Of a stretch of DNA of 64,000 nucleotides, positions 63,476-64,000 are shown one piece after another. Under the pieces are notes generated by a model. The model saw only the letters and a program-made list of their open reading frames with translations, was not told the origin of the DNA and did not search any database. How positions within the stretch are numbered: position 1 is the first letter of the stretch; the number at the start of each line of letters is the position of its first letter. The stretch lies in assembly GCF_002009425.1 (NCBI RefSeq), contig NZ_CP019936.1, positions 853,001 through 917,000 on the forward strand, read 5' to 3'. The position numbers and the translations under genes are program-made. The stretch comes from Thiosocius teredinicola. Its GTDB lineage: Bacteria > Pseudomonadota > Gammaproteobacteria > Chromatiales > Chromatiaceae.

Positions 63476-63964
63476 ATGCGCGAAATACTGCAGCGATGGT
63501 TTGGGAGAAGGTGGTTTGGCCCAGGTGCGGCATTCGGAAGAAAGGTGCCGGCTATCGATCACCCGGTCTTTGGTAGTCTCATATTCCAACAAGGTGCGAA
63601 GGGGCCGTATTGGCTACACGAGTCTTTTACCGATAATGAAGTTTGTATCGCAATCGATACTGTAGAAACGGAACGGCCATCCATCGAGCAAGAAAAGTTC
63701 TTTTTGGAGGTCACCAATAACCTCGATCGTTATTTCGAACAGTGCCGAGAATTCGTCGCTCCCAAGTATTCAAACGTTTTCAAAGAGGTTTTGCCGCCTT
63801 CATGGCGAGAGGCTTTTGTCTTGGGCAGCGTGGGTGTTCCTTTGAAAGGAGATATCGCGCAAGCTTGGGAGATCACTTTCGAGTGTATCAAGAATAATTC
63901 CGGCGTCCTGTTCACGTGCCATTTTGAGCGCGGCGCGGTAACTGGCGTAACGGTAGATACATGA
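63476..63964 (+). CDS. Cassette C25: hypothetical protein
   Basis: 162 aa from ATG 63476. Strand-rich start (AIDHPVFGSLIFQQGAKGPYWL) followed by helices and a C-terminal strand pair. The general shape recalls small immunity-type proteins (DUF6985-like), but I cannot assign it. Its attC continues past the window. Confidence 0.72.
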   Translation: MREILQRWFGRRWFGPGAAFGRKVPAIDHPVFGSLIFQQGAKGPYWLHESFTDNEVCIAIDTVETERPSIEQEKFFLEVTNNLDRYFEQCREFVAPKYSNVFKEVLPPSWREAFVLGSVGVPLKGDIAQAWEITFECIKNNSGVLFTCHFERGAVTGVTVDT

Positions 63965-63986
63965 GCTGTTTTGATTGGGGAAAATC

Positions 63987-64000
63987 GCCTAACAAGGCGT
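63987..64000 (+). repeat. attC25, truncated by the window end
   Basis: GCCTAACAAGGCGT, the 5' end of the common attC type, 22 bp after the C25 stop codon. Confidence 0.85.

Larger units (their letters stand above)
48422..64000. mobile_element. Chromosomal integron: intI, attI and 24+ gene cassettes
   Basis: The integrase is on the minus strand and the cassettes run on the plus strand from about 49932 to beyond the window end. Twenty-four complete attC sites and the first 14 bp of a 25th are visible, average spacing about 0.56 kb. The homogeneous ~131-bp attC sites, unknown cassette products and lower GC fit a sedentary chromosomal integron rather than a resistance integron; no antibiotic resistance gene is recognised. 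Confidence 0.96.

Noticed and set aside
50274-64000. CRISPR array, because of regular ~0.5-kb spaced repeats
   Set aside because: Repeats are 87-135 bp imperfect palindromes with genes between them and an IntI next door; they are attC sites. No cas gene is present.
48422-64000. Mobile resistance integron (class 1-3)
   Set aside because: Integrase length and attC homogeneity differ, no qacE/sul1 or resistance cassette and no transposon ends are visible.

Overview
The window comes from the chromosome of a GC-rich gammaproteobacterium. It carries sulfide:quinone oxidoreductase, cydABX/cydDC, ispG, ppx/gppA, uup, an eptA-type lipid A phosphoethanolamine transferase and an acetate-permease block with DUF4212, DUF294 and DnaQ-like genes. 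This set suggests a sulfur-oxidising, facultatively aerobic relative of the Chromatiales; that placement is an inference from gene content, and no rRNA or tRNA gene is present to test it.

Layout. 0-7.6 kb: ppx, a secreted CAP protein with cysteine repeats, a Nudix hydrolase, a methyltransferase, a NYN-domain protein and eptA. 7.7-13.7 kb: a tight operon (thermostable-hemolysin family, AMP-binding ligase, TenA/heme-oxygenase-like protein, SDR, OmpR-type regulator, histidine kinase) divergent from eptA; a PmrA-like direct repeat CTTAAG-N5-CTTAAG lies between them. 13.7-24.1 kb: the acetate block on the minus strand (exonuclease, DUF294, symporter, DUF4212, an NtrC-like regulator without a recognisable GAFTGA loop, and an SLC5-fused kinase). 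24.2-32.4 kb: a potassium channel, DUF302 protein, sqr, ispG, an HbpS-like protein and a YiiX-like hydrolase. 32.5-46.4 kb: cydDC, a LysR regulator, a DUF1127 protein, a 2OG-Fe(II) oxygenase, a LuxR-type two-component pair, a secreted protein, cydXBA and an Fnr-like regulator. 46.5-48.4 kb: uup.

From 48.4 kb to the end lies a chromosomal integron: an unusually long IntI (463 aa, minus strand), an attI region, and 24 complete gene cassettes plus the start of the 25th attC. Twenty-two complete attC sites are 130-135 bp and alike; two are 87 bp. Their arms vary in a compensatory way, which is direct sequence evidence for the folded single-strand substrate. The cassettes have visibly lower GC than the backbone and mostly encode unknown proteins, many of them membrane proteins. 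Exceptions are a Coq7-like di-iron protein, two ClpX-type zinc-finger proteins, a TPR protein, a lipoprotein, an NTF2-like protein and a possible Mrr-like nuclease fold. Seven cassettes fall into three families of related cassettes with no convincing long ORF: C4/C5/C14, C8/C19 and the tandem pair C21/C22.

The two best leads for undescribed biology are the PmrAB-like lipid/envelope operon at 7.7-13.7 kb, and the integron with its long integrase and its repeated, possibly RNA-encoding cassette families.
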